This document shows positions 9,994-18,490 of a DNA stretch of 64,000 nucleotides, one piece after another. This DNA comes from Pseudactinotalea terrae (GTDB lineage Bacteria > Actinomycetota > Actinomycetes > Actinomycetales > Beutenbergiaceae), in NCBI RefSeq assembly GCF_009733845.1, contig NZ_WNXZ01000003.1:496001-560000 (forward strand), given 5' to 3'. The translations under genes and the position numbers were made by a program. The notes under the pieces are model-generated. The model did not search any database, was not told where the DNA came from, and saw nothing but the letters and a program-made list of their open reading frames with translations. How positions within the stretch are numbered: position 1 is the stretch's first letter; the number at the start of each line of letters is the position of its first letter.

Positions 9994-10290
9994 TTGCAGA
10001 TCCTTAGCGGTGCTCATCCCCCGCTGCGCTCTGAGTTCACGGAAGCGTTGAAAGCAAGGGAGGGCGGGGAGCCTTCATGGGAGGCGGCGATCTGGCGCCT
10101 CTGCCATCACCCGGGAAGCGTGTCAGAGGGCGTTCCTCCCGCTTCGTTCACCGGATGGCCGTGGACCGAGCTCAGCACTAGTCCGTGGAATGAGGGTCTC
10201 AGGCGGACTCTGGAAGTTGAGCGATGAGTGGCGGCGACGCAGTCGCGACGCCTTCCGATACGAGGCGCATCCAGTCCAACCCGTAGCCGC
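9994..10290 (+). pseudogene. Frameshifted remnant related to the unknown protein at the left edge
   Basis: One frame reads GWPWTELSTSPWNEGLRRTL and then runs into unrelated residues and a stop at 10225-10227. The next frame takes over at the same point with WKLSDEWRRRSRDAFRYE. Joined, this matches the truncated protein at the left edge (ELANSPWNE, then LWTLSDAWSERARRYA). A CTCTGG to CTGG loss of two bases near 10210 would explain the break. The upstream part of the frame (from about 9994) may be more of the same gene. The right end is fixed by the oppositely oriented PLD gene, whose stop is at 10307. No other gene is seen between 9945 and 10306. Confidence 0.5.
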
Positions 10291-10306
10291 TGACGTCGAG
10301 CACTCT

Positions 10307-11692
10307 CTACGGCTTCAGCCGTGGATCCGCGCCGTCGGTATCAAGGATGTCCAGGTAACGCTGGAAGGCCTTCTCGACCTCGCTGGGGATCTGGACAAGC
10401 GTCCCCTCCTCCATGCGGTAGGTCCGATCCGGATCGCCCTTGAACGACAACCAGTTGAAACTAGTGGTGATCCATTGGTCATCGAAGATCAGGATCTTGG
10501 CGTGGGTGTTCTCTAGACGGACCACTCGAAGTTTGTCGTATCGAGCAGCCAGATTCGTGAGCTTCCGGAGTGCAAAGTCGTCTGAGCCGCTGTCATCCGG
10601 ACCATAGCCATGTCCAATATGCACATCAACGCCTGCCCTCAGGCGCCGTTCAATCGCTGCGACGAAGTCGGTGTTCACTACGCCGCCCTTTACCCACGGG
10701 GCAATGATCAGTAGTCGCCGCTTGGCGCCGTTGAGGGCCTGCGAGAGTAGTTGAGGATGTTCATGCACGCCCACGCTTCTCACAGCGATGTCTTCGACAC
10801 GTTGCGGTGCAGGCGAAGCCTCCGCTGGGCCGGCATCTGATGGCCGGTCTCCGGCAGCACGGATGATGTCGACCTCCTCGCCCGAGAGGCGCTGATCTTC
10901 GAGCTCAGGGGAGAGGGTCGGTCGCGGCTCGGGTTGAGCTACCGCTACACCTAACTTCACCACGGCATCGGCAGCGGCCAGCTCCAGCCCATGGGCGGGC
11001 TGCAGGTCACCCTCGACGCACAGGCCAAGTTCGACTTCGCCGGAATCGGGGTCGCCATAGACCAGCAGCTGCGCGGGCATGTACAGGTGCAGGCTCTGAG
11101 ATGCGATCTTCCGAACACGAAGCACTTCGACCTGGCGGGTGCGGTCGTCACGGGAGTCGACCAGTTCATTGAAGCGCTCGACAGTCAGGTCGCTTAGGTG
11201 GACCCGCGAGGTCTTCTTGGCAGGGAGTAACTCCATGCCTGCTTCCCGGGCGTCCCGTTTCTTGATCAGGCTGGAGCGCGCGTAGTCCTGGGTGTTCCAG
11301 ACCAGTCGATCGAACGGCACGTTGAGCTGGGTCAGCACTGGCTGAACGGCAGCCAGGTTGCGCGCGGCCTCAAGTCCGAGCGCGCTCAGGCTCAACTGTC
11401 CATTCCACGCGCGTGTCACGTTGTTGCCGCTGATTTGGTCAGCGACGGCCGCAACGACTTGCTCACGCTGTAGGCCGAGAAGCCTCGCGATCTCTTCGAT
11501 TTGCTTGACGCCGGCGTGGACGAATCTGAGGATGAACTCGTCGAGGAGCGGCAGTGGCTTTCGCTCCTGGGCAAGCACATCGACGCGGAGCATCGTCACC
11601 GGCACAGCCGCGTCCACGACGCTGATGAGTTGGAGTCCGGGGCGGTGGTCGCCGAAGCGGCGACGAATCATGTCTGCAGAGGTCAGGCTCAT
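10307..11692 (-). CDS. mkoB: PLD-family nuclease of a Mokosh type I-like system
   Basis: A 461-residue protein whose C-terminal ~150 residues (about 305-445) form a phospholipase-D-like nuclease domain. The HxKxxxxD motif is H397, K399, D404 (HAKILIFD), followed by SFNWLSF. One clear HKD motif is seen, so an active enzyme would need a dimer, as in Nuc-type PLD nucleases. Residues ~45-115 resemble a winged-helix segment. Its ATG overlaps the stop of the kinase-helicase gene (ATGA, 11689-11692), so the two are co-translated. A COG1112-type helicase with a Ser/Thr kinase domain plus a separate PLD nuclease is the published architecture of Mokosh type I; I assign the name on that basis, not from a search. 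Confidence 0.78.
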   Translation of the reverse strand: MSLTSADMIRRRFGDHRPGLQLISVVDAAVPVTMLRVDVLAQERKPLPLLDEFILRFVHAGVKQIEEIARLLGLQREQVVAAVADQISGNNVTRAWNGQLSLSALGLEAARNLAAVQPVLTQLNVPFDRLVWNTQDYARSSLIKKRDAREAGMELLPAKKTSRVHLSDLTVERFNELVDSRDDRTRQVEVLRVRKIASQSLHLYMPAQLLVYGDPDSGEVELGLCVEGDLQPAHGLELAAADAVVKLGVAVAQPEPRPTLSPELEDQRLSGEEVDIIRAAGDRPSDAGPAEASPAPQRVEDIAVRSVGVHEHPQLLSQALNGAKRRLLIIAPWVKGGVVNTDFVAAIERRLRAGVDVHIGHGYGPDDSGSDDFALRKLTNLAARYDKLRVVRLENTHAKILIFDDQWITTSFNWLSFKGDPDRTYRMEEGTLVQIPSEVEKAFQRYLDILDTDGADPRLKP

Positions 11693-14600
11693 CGGGCGGC
11701 CGTCCTCAGCTCGCAGTCATCCGGATGAGATTCGACGTAACTCAACACCTTCTTGAGTGCCCCCGTTGTCCCCTTGATGAAGGCAGCGTCGCCGACGATT
11801 GTGAGGCCGAAGCGAGCGCGAGACAGTGCGACGTTGATGCGACGCCAGTAGTCGGGCCCGATGAAGCCAAGTTGCGCCTTGGCGTTGCTCCTCGTCACGG
11901 AGAAGATGGCGACGTCTGACTCTCGACCTTGGACAGCATCAACGCTCATGACCGTGACAGTCAAGTGGCGCAGCCGATCGCGCATTGGTGCGAGTTGCTG
12001 CTGCAAGTCCGCCACCTGAGCGACGTACGGAGCGATGACAAGCACATCAAGCTGAGTGTTGCCTTCCGGGAGTCGAATGACCTTCTTGTCGATGGCACCG
12101 TTGAGCACCTTGAGCCGCTCACCAATGATGCGGGCTTCGGCACGGTTGGCATAACTCGTGCCCTTGCCATGCGGCGCGGCCTCACGGCGGGCGTCGCCGT
12201 GGGCGGATGTATCGAGCCACAGGACCGGCTTGCCGTAGCCGAGGGTGTACCCTTCCAACCCACCTTCGTTCGGGGATCGCAGCTTCCCGTCGTAGAAGCA
12301 CGTCGAGATCATGTCCCCGATCGGCCGGATCATTCGGTACTGCTGATTGAGCATGACTTGAGAGTGCTCCGGCAGGCGATCGGTCAGCCTTTGAAATAGC
12401 GTCTGTTTAACATCGTCCGGCAGGAGCTGGTGATCGTTCAGCAATTCCTTGTTGCGGAGGAGGTCCTCGTCAATCGGAGGCAGTTGATTCGTGTCTCCGA
12501 CTATAATCCAGCGCTTGGCGCGGGAGACAGGGACGAGCGCTTCCGTGAGCGTGGCGCGTGACGCCTCGTCCACGATGCATAGGTCAATTTCGAGGTGGCG
12601 AACAGCGGGATGACGGAGGAATCCGACGCAAGTGCCGGCGACGACGCTCGTCTGATCGAGAAACGCCGTGGCGAGTCCGGAGTCCGATGCGATGCGCTGT
12701 AACCACTCGCCCTGCAGCTTCAGCCTGGTGAGAAGACCTTGAGCGTCGTCGCTCTCTCCGATTAACACGTCGACTGCGTTGCCGGCATCCTTGGCGCTCA
12801 TCGCGGCCGACAGGGTGAGGTCCCCTGCGAGTTCGGTCTGAGCTTCCTGGAGGAGTTCGTCGCGAAGATCGACAAGTGCGTCGACCCGCTCCTGGACGGA
12901 AGTTGAGGACTTCGGCTCGGAGAGCGACGTCGCAAGGTCGGAGGTCGGTTCCTCGTCGTCCTCTAGGTCCGCGCGTTGCAGGTACTCAAGTTGTGTGATC
13001 GTCGCCTCCAGCTGCTGAAGAGCCAAGGCTCCTCGGAGGTGGGCCGGCGCAAGCCCTGCTTCCATTGCGCGGATGCCAAGGTGGCTTTCGGCGTTTTTGC
13101 GGACCGTCCGTGCCCAGCGCTTCATTTGCGCTTCGAGGAGCAGATGTCGGACTGATTCATCAACGCGCTTTGGGTCTGCGCTCGCCAGACGGACCATGTT
13201 GACGAGGCCACCCGCCTCCAGCCGCTGCAGCGCGTTGTCGACGGCGACGTTGGTCTGGGACGCGATGAGTATCCTGGCTGTGGCGTTGCATGCCAACGTC
13301 TGTTCGACCAACTCCGCGATGAAGCTCGTCTTTCCAGTTCCTGGTGGTCCTTGGACGACGAAGACGTCGGGCGCCCCCAGCGCTGTCTCGATCGCGTGCT
13401 GCTTTCGTTCGTCGAGCTCGCGGTTCCAGTCCGCAATCGCAACCGGCTTCGGCTCACGGTTACGGCTAGGTTCGAGCAGGAGCTCACGGAGGTCAGGGCG
13501 AGCCGACTTGTCGCGCTGGACATCGTCTACGGCTTGACGTTGGCGGTTGAGGGCTGCTTCATCAGGGCCAAGGTGCGGGTCGAGCACCGCGCGGTCGGGC
13601 AGGCCCTCCCACCGGCGGGCACTGAGGATCACTACCTGATCGACATCGTGGTCGATGACCTCGCCCCAGCCGAACTTGCGGTCGGTTAGCCGGTCCCTGA
13701 CACGCCACTCCGTCCCCACCAGGTCGTGGTCCGCGGGCGACTCAAGCGTGAAGGTCGCTTCGCGACCCCGCGCCTGCCACCTGCGATAGGGGATTGGCTT
13801 CTTCTCACCTCGGGCGAGCTCCTCCCGTGCGTTCAGGACTCGTCGCCAGGTGTCGAACAGCTCGTCCCCATCGCGATCTCGAGCCTGGTCGGAGTCAGGT
13901 TGATCCTTAGGTTCGTAGTAGGCGTCGATTGCGTCGAGGAGGGTCGCGATCCCACGCCGAGCCAGTGCTTGGTTCGGCGGCTGGTTGAAGGTCCACTCGA
14001 AAGCTCTTGGTAGGGCAAGCGAACGCCGCCGATGGTTCTCCAAGCGATCAAAGTCAAGTTCCGCGGCCTTGATGATGGCGGCGCCACTCTCGTCATGCTT
14101 CAAGGTGAAGCTCCAAGACTCGCCATCGAGTCGAATGCTGTCGCGCTGCAACGCTCCGGACGCCCTGTCAGTGAAGAACGACGCGTAGACCTCGCCAGAT
14201 AGGTCGGCCTGAGCCTTGCCAATGGCTTCTTGTCGAGAGTCGTCGCTTCCACCAAGAGATCGGGTGGCCGCCTTCGTCAGGCGGAGCCAGATGGGATTGC
14301 GCTCGACCTGCTGCTGAGCCTGGCGCCGCACCTGGACCGACTTCAATGCGCCCAGCAGGTCGCTGGCGTTCTTCGGGCGGTCGTCGGGCTGGGTCGCGAT
14401 GCATGATTCCAAGACGCGACGCACGTCTGGTGGGACTGGAATCGATTCCAGGGCGCGCTCGACGCCAGGATGGTCTCTGAGTTGCTCGGAGCTCATGCAC
14501 TGAATGAGGAGTACACCCATGGAGTACACGTCACGGACGTAGCGGATATCTGCATTCAGCTCAGGCGGCGCGTATGGTTTTGAGTGCCAGGCGGCGACGG

Positions 14601-15099
14601 TAGCGGAAGTCGTTTGCTCGTCCCCCCGAATCTTTGCGATGCCGAAGTCGGCCAGAAATGGAACACCTTGGTTGTTGACGAGCACGTTCTGAGGCTTGAT
14701 ATCGCGGTGCTCGATTTGCTTCAGGTGCGTGTAGGCGAGTGCATCGATCAGCGGGATGGCGATTTCTGAAGCGAGTCTGTCCCAAGAGCCCCAAGGTCCG
14801 GACGCCTTCAAGACGTCGTCGAGGTTCTGCTCTACCCAATCTAAGACGAGGTAGTACGTGTCAGTCTCGTCGATTCCAGCCGCTCGGCACCTGACGATGT
14901 TGGGATGTGACAAGCTCTGTAGCGTCCGCGTCTCATTGTTGAAGACCCTCCGGGTGACGTCATCAGATTGACCTGAGAGCAACTTGACTGCGACGAACGA
15001 CTCGTCCCTATCGTCGATGCCCTTGCGAACGACGGAGAAAGTTCCGCTACGGCGCTCCATCTTGAGGAGCAAGAAGTGCTCGCCGATGACGTCTGGCAC
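11689..15099 (-). CDS. mkoA: Ser/Thr protein kinase - SF1 helicase fusion (Mokosh type I-like)
   Basis: An 1136-residue fusion. Residues ~8-260 are a Hanks-type kinase with VAVK (K39), HRDIKPQN (131-138), DFG (151-153) and APPE (177-180), so the catalytic set is complete. Residues ~560-1115 are an Upf1/COG1112-like SF1 helicase with Walker A GPPGTGKT (584-591), Walker B VDEAS (843-847), GDTNQLPP (868-875), QYRM (920-923), DAVQGRE (1054-1060) and NVALSRAR (1089-1096). A linker of ~300 residues of unknown role joins them. The GTG start at 15099 is set by AAGGAGT about 8 bases upstream. First gene of the two-gene unit with the PLD nuclease. By analogy it senses or remodels phage nucleic acid; the role of kinase activity is not known from sequence. 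Confidence 0.85.
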   Translation of the reverse strand: MPDVIGEHFLLLKMERRSGTFSVVRKGIDDRDESFVAVKLLSGQSDDVTRRVFNNETRTLQSLSHPNIVRCRAAGIDETDTYYLVLDWVEQNLDDVLKASGPWGSWDRLASEIAIPLIDALAYTHLKQIEHRDIKPQNVLVNNQGVPFLADFGIAKIRGDEQTTSATVAAWHSKPYAPPELNADIRYVRDVYSMGVLLIQCMSSEQLRDHPGVERALESIPVPPDVRRVLESCIATQPDDRPKNASDLLGALKSVQVRRQAQQQVERNPIWLRLTKAATRSLGGSDDSRQEAIGKAQADLSGEVYASFFTDRASGALQRDSIRLDGESWSFTLKHDESGAAIIKAAELDFDRLENHRRRSLALPRAFEWTFNQPPNQALARRGIATLLDAIDAYYEPKDQPDSDQARDRDGDELFDTWRRVLNAREELARGEKKPIPYRRWQARGREATFTLESPADHDLVGTEWRVRDRLTDRKFGWGEVIDHDVDQVVILSARRWEGLPDRAVLDPHLGPDEAALNRQRQAVDDVQRDKSARPDLRELLLEPSRNREPKPVAIADWNRELDERKQHAIETALGAPDVFVVQGPPGTGKTSFIAELVEQTLACNATARILIASQTNVAVDNALQRLEAGGLVNMVRLASADPKRVDESVRHLLLEAQMKRWARTVRKNAESHLGIRAMEAGLAPAHLRGALALQQLEATITQLEYLQRADLEDDEEPTSDLATSLSEPKSSTSVQERVDALVDLRDELLQEAQTELAGDLTLSAAMSAKDAGNAVDVLIGESDDAQGLLTRLKLQGEWLQRIASDSGLATAFLDQTSVVAGTCVGFLRHPAVRHLEIDLCIVDEASRATLTEALVPVSRAKRWIIVGDTNQLPPIDEDLLRNKELLNDHQLLPDDVKQTLFQRLTDRLPEHSQVMLNQQYRMIRPIGDMISTCFYDGKLRSPNEGGLEGYTLGYGKPVLWLDTSAHGDARREAAPHGKGTSYANRAEARIIGERLKVLNGAIDKKVIRLPEGNTQLDVLVIAPYVAQVADLQQQLAPMRDRLRHLTVTVMSVDAVQGRESDVAIFSVTRSNAKAQLGFIGPDYWRRINVALSRARFGLTIVGDAAFIKGTTGALKKVLSYVESHPDDCELRTAAR

Positions 15100-15452
15100 G
15101 TCCCGTACTCCTTCGAATGATCGTCACTGGTCCCAAGGTCCATCGAAGCACAAGGTTCCGACGTCACGCGCCCCTTCCGAGAGGTGGTGGGGCTGGCGGA
15201 GCGCCGGTAGCGGCGTGATGCCTGGGTGAGAAGGTCGGAGCGCTGACTACTCTCATCGTGGTTTGCTTGTCGGCTCGCTACGGAGTGCGGTCGGGCTGGG
15301 TCCCGATGTCGGCTTGCTGACGGTGGTGGTGGCATCGGTGCAGGGGCCGATGGGCCTGCAGAACTTGTGTCAAGTGCCAGCAGGAACTGCGCGGAGGTGG
15401 ACAGCTCGGTAGCCGCCACAGGCGTGCTGAACAGGCCCACGACTCCGGCGTC
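15100..15452. other. Intergenic spacer between the CBASS and Mokosh-like operons
   Basis: A 353-base stretch with no supported gene. Open frames through it have no recognisable protein. It carries the ribosome-binding site AAGGAGT for the kinase-helicase gene near 15106-15112 (- strand). I see no convincing -35/-10 pair or terminator hairpin. A promoter for the kinase-helicase operon is expected here, since the upstream CBASS operon ends at 15453. Confidence 0.4.
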
Positions 15453-16790
15453 TCACTTCGGGATTATGGTCACCTCTTGGCGTGATGTTGCCAGGGCCAC
15501 CCCGTTCTTGACGGCCCATACCTGAACCCAGTGCGGACCGGCGAAGTCGGCGGTCTCTGTGATCTGCGCTCCGCGTTGTTCAATCGCGCCACGCTCCATG
15601 TGTCGCCGCTGGGCCTCGGCTCCGAAGTTGCGGACTTTCCAGTAGTACGTCACGCCTTCGACGTTGCAGTCCTCGACCTCGAACTTCAGGCGGCGTCCGA
15701 TGGGGACCAGGTCTCCGGTCGATGGTAGTCGCCGGAACCGGATCATCTTGCGGGAAGCGAATCTTCCGATCATCTTGACGTGATAGCGCGGCTCGAGTCG
15801 CTCTACGATGCCGAGATCCGTGAGGGTCTGCTCACCCGGCGCCAAGCCTGTGCGCATTCCAGACTCGCCCCGGGCGTCGGCCGCCTGCAGCGCTGCTGGC
15901 TTCGCCGCTGTGCCGAAGTCCGTTCCGAATAGCGAACGCCACTTCTCGCCGCTCTCGGCGTAAGGTGCCGCGTAGGCTGTCTGCGCCTTGCTGGCCCAGG
16001 TGCGAAGCCTGCTCTTGAATGCCTCGAAGTCGGTCTGTGACCACCGGTTGGCCAGATTCTCGCCGTACCCGCTCCGGTCGTCTACGAACGGTGGGCTCGC
16101 CAGTGGGGTGAGATACGTGTCGAGCGCAGACAGGAGCGTGTTGAGCGTCGAGGCCACGCTGTTGTAGGTCGGGTCGCCGTATGGGCTGACCTGGCTGGCG
16201 AGCAGTGTTGTGAGAACGACTGAGGGGATCTCGGCGCTGCTGTGCTCTCGCAGGTACTTGACGAGGCGGACGGCCTTGACGAGGTGATAGTTGGCGGCTC
16301 TGTTCTGACCCTCGAACCACTCGGTCAGGGCGGTCGGGTCCTGCAGGATCCATCGGTTCTCTGTCCGGTGGGTGATGTACTTGCCACCTACTCGTTCCAC
16401 GAACGGGACTAGGTCGACGTGGAAGGCGTCGCTGTATTGGACGCGCAGGCAGCGCTTCTTCATCGTGCTCTTGCCTGCGTAGCGGGCCGACGCTTCGAAC
16501 GCTCGCTGGAGCGAGGGAATGTAGTCCTCCGGCTCCCAACCGTCGACTTCGTTCATGGGGACGAGCACATCCGCGTCGTAGTCCTTGCCCGTGACCGGTC
16601 GGATGATCGTCCGGCGGGCGTAGGAGCCCTGCGGAATGACGTCGTCGTTGACATGCTCACCGACGGTGGGAGATTCGTTGATGAAGTCGTTGAGGGTGGA
16701 TACACGGCTTAGCAGGTTGTCCCAGCGGGTCTGGTTGATGTTGACGTGGTCGTTCAGGAATGTCTTGAACTCTTCGTTGCAAGCGCTCAC
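15453..16790 (-). CDS. CBASS CD-NTase (cyclic oligonucleotide synthase) with C-terminal sensor domain
   Basis: This 445-residue enzyme should make a cyclic di- or trinucleotide alarm signal on phage infection. The nucleotidyltransferase core has GS at 55-56 in PQGSYARRTI, the metal-binding D72 and D74 in YDADVLVP and a third acidic residue D126 in HVDLVPF. After the helical domain, residues ~340-440 match the adenylyl/guanylyl SMODS C-terminal sensor (AGS-C) type, with TYYWKVRNFG and GPHWVQVWAV. The GTG start at 16790 overlaps the stop of the effector gene (GTGA), so the two are coupled. No Cap2/Cap3 or Cap6/Cap7 genes are present, which makes this a minimal two-gene CBASS. The product nucleotide cannot be told from sequence. 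Confidence 0.88.
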   Translation of the reverse strand: MSACNEEFKTFLNDHVNINQTRWDNLLSRVSTLNDFINESPTVGEHVNDDVIPQGSYARRTIIRPVTGKDYDADVLVPMNEVDGWEPEDYIPSLQRAFEASARYAGKSTMKKRCLRVQYSDAFHVDLVPFVERVGGKYITHRTENRWILQDPTALTEWFEGQNRAANYHLVKAVRLVKYLREHSSAEIPSVVLTTLLASQVSPYGDPTYNSVASTLNTLLSALDTYLTPLASPPFVDDRSGYGENLANRWSQTDFEAFKSRLRTWASKAQTAYAAPYAESGEKWRSLFGTDFGTAAKPAALQAADARGESGMRTGLAPGEQTLTDLGIVERLEPRYHVKMIGRFASRKMIRFRRLPSTGDLVPIGRRLKFEVEDCNVEGVTYYWKVRNFGAEAQRRHMERGAIEQRGAQITETADFAGPHWVQVWAVKNGVALATSRQEVTIIPK

Positions 16791-17938
16791 GCCGGGATCT
16801 CCAATGCTCGCTGGTATCGGGTGTCCTCACCGAGCTCGTACATGACCATCGCCGGGTCGGCGTAGGGTCGGTGGAATCTCCCGATTGCGACAGCAGCGGG
16901 GGCCGGGACTGCCGCGACGACATGCAGTCGATTGACTCCCGGGAAGTCGTTCTCGAGCTGCGCGAGCAGCCGGCGCCACGCGCGCCCGAACGAGTCGAGT
17001 GCCCGTCGGGATCCCAATAGGTCAGGGCCCGGCGCAACACTGCTTGGATGGAGTCTCACGGTGGGCAGGTCGGTCAGCTCTGCTGGTAGTCGGTCTGTCT
17101 TGACCGAGGCTGTCACGTCCATGGCGACCACGATGCTCTCCGACTCTGGACCCACGTCGGGAAGGTCGTGAACGAAAACGGGTACACCGGTCGTCTCTTC
17201 GCCCCAGCACCACGCGCGCTCGGTGTGGTCCCGTGAACGCCGGAACACGTCAACGGTCGTCTTGTCGCCGAGCTTGTGACCCAAGTACGCCAACAGGGGG
17301 ATCGGCGCGAGAGCGAACACCGACAGGTGGTCGACGTGGCCGGCGGACACGGTGGCTTCGATGCCCTCGATCGCTGCGTCGATCTGCTTCATCCCTCGCT
17401 GCCACACCCACTCGTCCGACACCGGGTCGGTCAAGTTGATGGTCACGTTGTAGTTGAGGTTGCCGAGCGTGTAGGGGCTCCGCCGGCTCTCGACCAACGC
17501 GAACGCGATCTCCCGGGGCGTCGCCGCGACGGCCTGCTGTTTCACCATGCTGCGGGTCGCGATGACGAGCGTCCTGCTCTCGGTGCGGAAGTCGGTGAGC
17601 GCGGCGACCATCGTCTCGTGCTGCTCCTTGATCCCCCTAAGCACCTCGACGGTGTACACCTCCTGACCTGAGGCTGAATCAATCTTCCGATGGCACCCGT
17701 GGCACAGGAGCATGAGGTTCTCCTCCTTGTCGCGTGCGGTGAGGGAAACATCAGCGTCGCCCCGCGGCGACCTTCCGCCCTCGGTGGCGCCGGCTTGGTG
17801 CGCGATCTCGCCGATCGTCACAGTCACATCGCGAATGGCGCTCACGAGCTGCGCCTCGCCACACATCGAGCAACGGCCCGCCGCCTTCGCCCATACGCTG
17901 ACGACGACGGACCGCGGCGGGTCCTTTCGCCTGCTCAT
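16787..17938 (-). CDS. cap5: CBASS effector: HNH endonuclease fused to a SAVED domain
   Basis: A 383-residue protein. Residues ~10-110 are an HNH/McrA-type nuclease with C23 and C26 (CSMC), H47 (EIAHQ), then N74 in ENLMLLC and C79, H80, C82 and H83 around a CHGCH motif. Residues ~170-375 are a SAVED domain, which in the family binds the CD-NTase product and drives oligomerisation of the nuclease, leading to degradation of cellular DNA and abortive infection. The ATG at 17938 was chosen because a -10-like TAGTGT lies 7 bases before it and the conserved HNH N-terminus follows. A longer frame upstream has no such support. First gene of the operon, ahead of the synthase. Confidence 0.88.
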   Translation of the reverse strand: MSRRKDPPRSVVVSVWAKAAGRCSMCGEAQLVSAIRDVTVTIGEIAHQAGATEGGRSPRGDADVSLTARDKEENLMLLCHGCHRKIDSASGQEVYTVEVLRGIKEQHETMVAALTDFRTESRTLVIATRSMVKQQAVAATPREIAFALVESRRSPYTLGNLNYNVTINLTDPVSDEWVWQRGMKQIDAAIEGIEATVSAGHVDHLSVFALAPIPLLAYLGHKLGDKTTVDVFRRSRDHTERAWCWGEETTGVPVFVHDLPDVGPESESIVVAMDVTASVKTDRLPAELTDLPTVRLHPSSVAPGPDLLGSRRALDSFGRAWRRLLAQLENDFPGVNRLHVVAAVPAPAAVAIGRFHRPYADPAMVMYELGEDTRYQRALEIPA

Positions 17939-17945
17939 GTCGGAG

Positions 17946-17973
17946 ACACTAGAGGCGACCTCCGACAGCCCAA
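17946..17973 (-). promoter_or_regulatory. Predicted leaderless promoter of the CBASS operon
   Basis: On the - strand, TTGGGC (17973-17968) and TAGTGT (17951-17946) are separated by 16 bases. The -10 box ends 7 bases before the cap5 ATG at 17938. No Shine-Dalgarno sequence is seen. This spacing is typical of leaderless actinobacterial transcripts, which begin at the start codon. Confidence 0.5.
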
Positions 17974-18336
17974 CCTGGCGAACGGCAAGGCTGCAGCGAA
18001 TGCGCGTCGTTGGCGGGCTGCCGCGAGTTGGGTGGTGGAGCGAAGGCCCGACTTGAGACCTGTGGGAGCACACGTTGACCGCTCGTGGAAGGTAGTCGAA
18101 CGAGCAACGATGTGGCTCCCCCTGGACACGGCCCAGATCGTCTGAGGCCTGTTCGGCAGCCTCACCAAATGAACTAGGTTCGTGCCGTCCGGCTCATATG
18201 GATCCGACGCGGATGACGGCCGTGATCGGCAAGCATATCGCGAGGCACTTGCACGATCGATCGCGAGCATGGAGCACTGTCACACCGATGTCACATGTGG
18301 ACTCCAGACCAGATCCTTGCTGGTCAGATCGCTGAT

Positions 18337-18359
18337 GGTTCAACTCCCGCCACCTCCAC
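18337..18359 (+). other. tmRNA (ssrA) 3'-end fragment, probable attachment site at the island's right end
   Basis: The 23 bases match the conserved 3' end of tmRNA genes: T-loop TTCAACT, then CCCGC (3' side of the T stem), then CACCTCC (3' side of the acceptor stem) and the discriminator A. The bases to the left do not form the 5' side of the T stem (GATGG against CCCGC) and no tag-peptide reading frame is found upstream, so this is a fragment and not a whole gene. Elements that integrate into ssrA leave this kind of remnant at one end and the intact gene at the other. The intact ssrA and the integrase would lie left of the window. Confidence 0.6.
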
Positions 18360-18420
18360 GTCATGACAAAGCCACCGCGCGTCAGCGCGAGTGGCTTTTG
18401 TCATGTGTGGAGGTGTCGGG
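18346..18420. terminator. Long imperfect hairpin after the ssrA-like fragment
   Basis: Two 30-base arms (18346-18375 and 18391-18420) are nearly perfect reverse complements. The inner part is CATGACAAAGCCAC against GTGGCTTTTGTCATG, with one extra T. The outer part covers the ssrA-like acceptor sequence itself. The loop is 15 bases, CGCGCGTCAGCGCGA. The inner hairpin followed by TTTTG resembles a rho-independent terminator, as would be expected just after ssrA. Confidence 0.6.
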
Positions 18421-18469
18421 TCTCGGGAGGAGAGACACCCACCGAGGGACGAGGTGGTCGTGAGGACTG

Positions 18470-18485
18470 CTCCCGCCACCTCCAC
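18470..18485 (+). repeat. Second partial copy of the ssrA 3'-end sequence
   Basis: CTCCCGCCACCTCCAC here is identical to 18344-18359, 126 bases away in the same orientation. Like the first copy it is followed by a hairpin with the same 15-base loop. It lacks the GGTTCAA part. It may be the scar of an older integration at the same site. Confidence 0.65.
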
Positions 18486-18490
18486 ACGTT

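Noticed and set aside
18080-18359. A complete tmRNA or tRNA gene ending at 18359
   Set aside because: Only the T-loop and 3' acceptor strand match. The T stem does not pair and no tag-peptide frame or 5' acceptor strand is found upstream.
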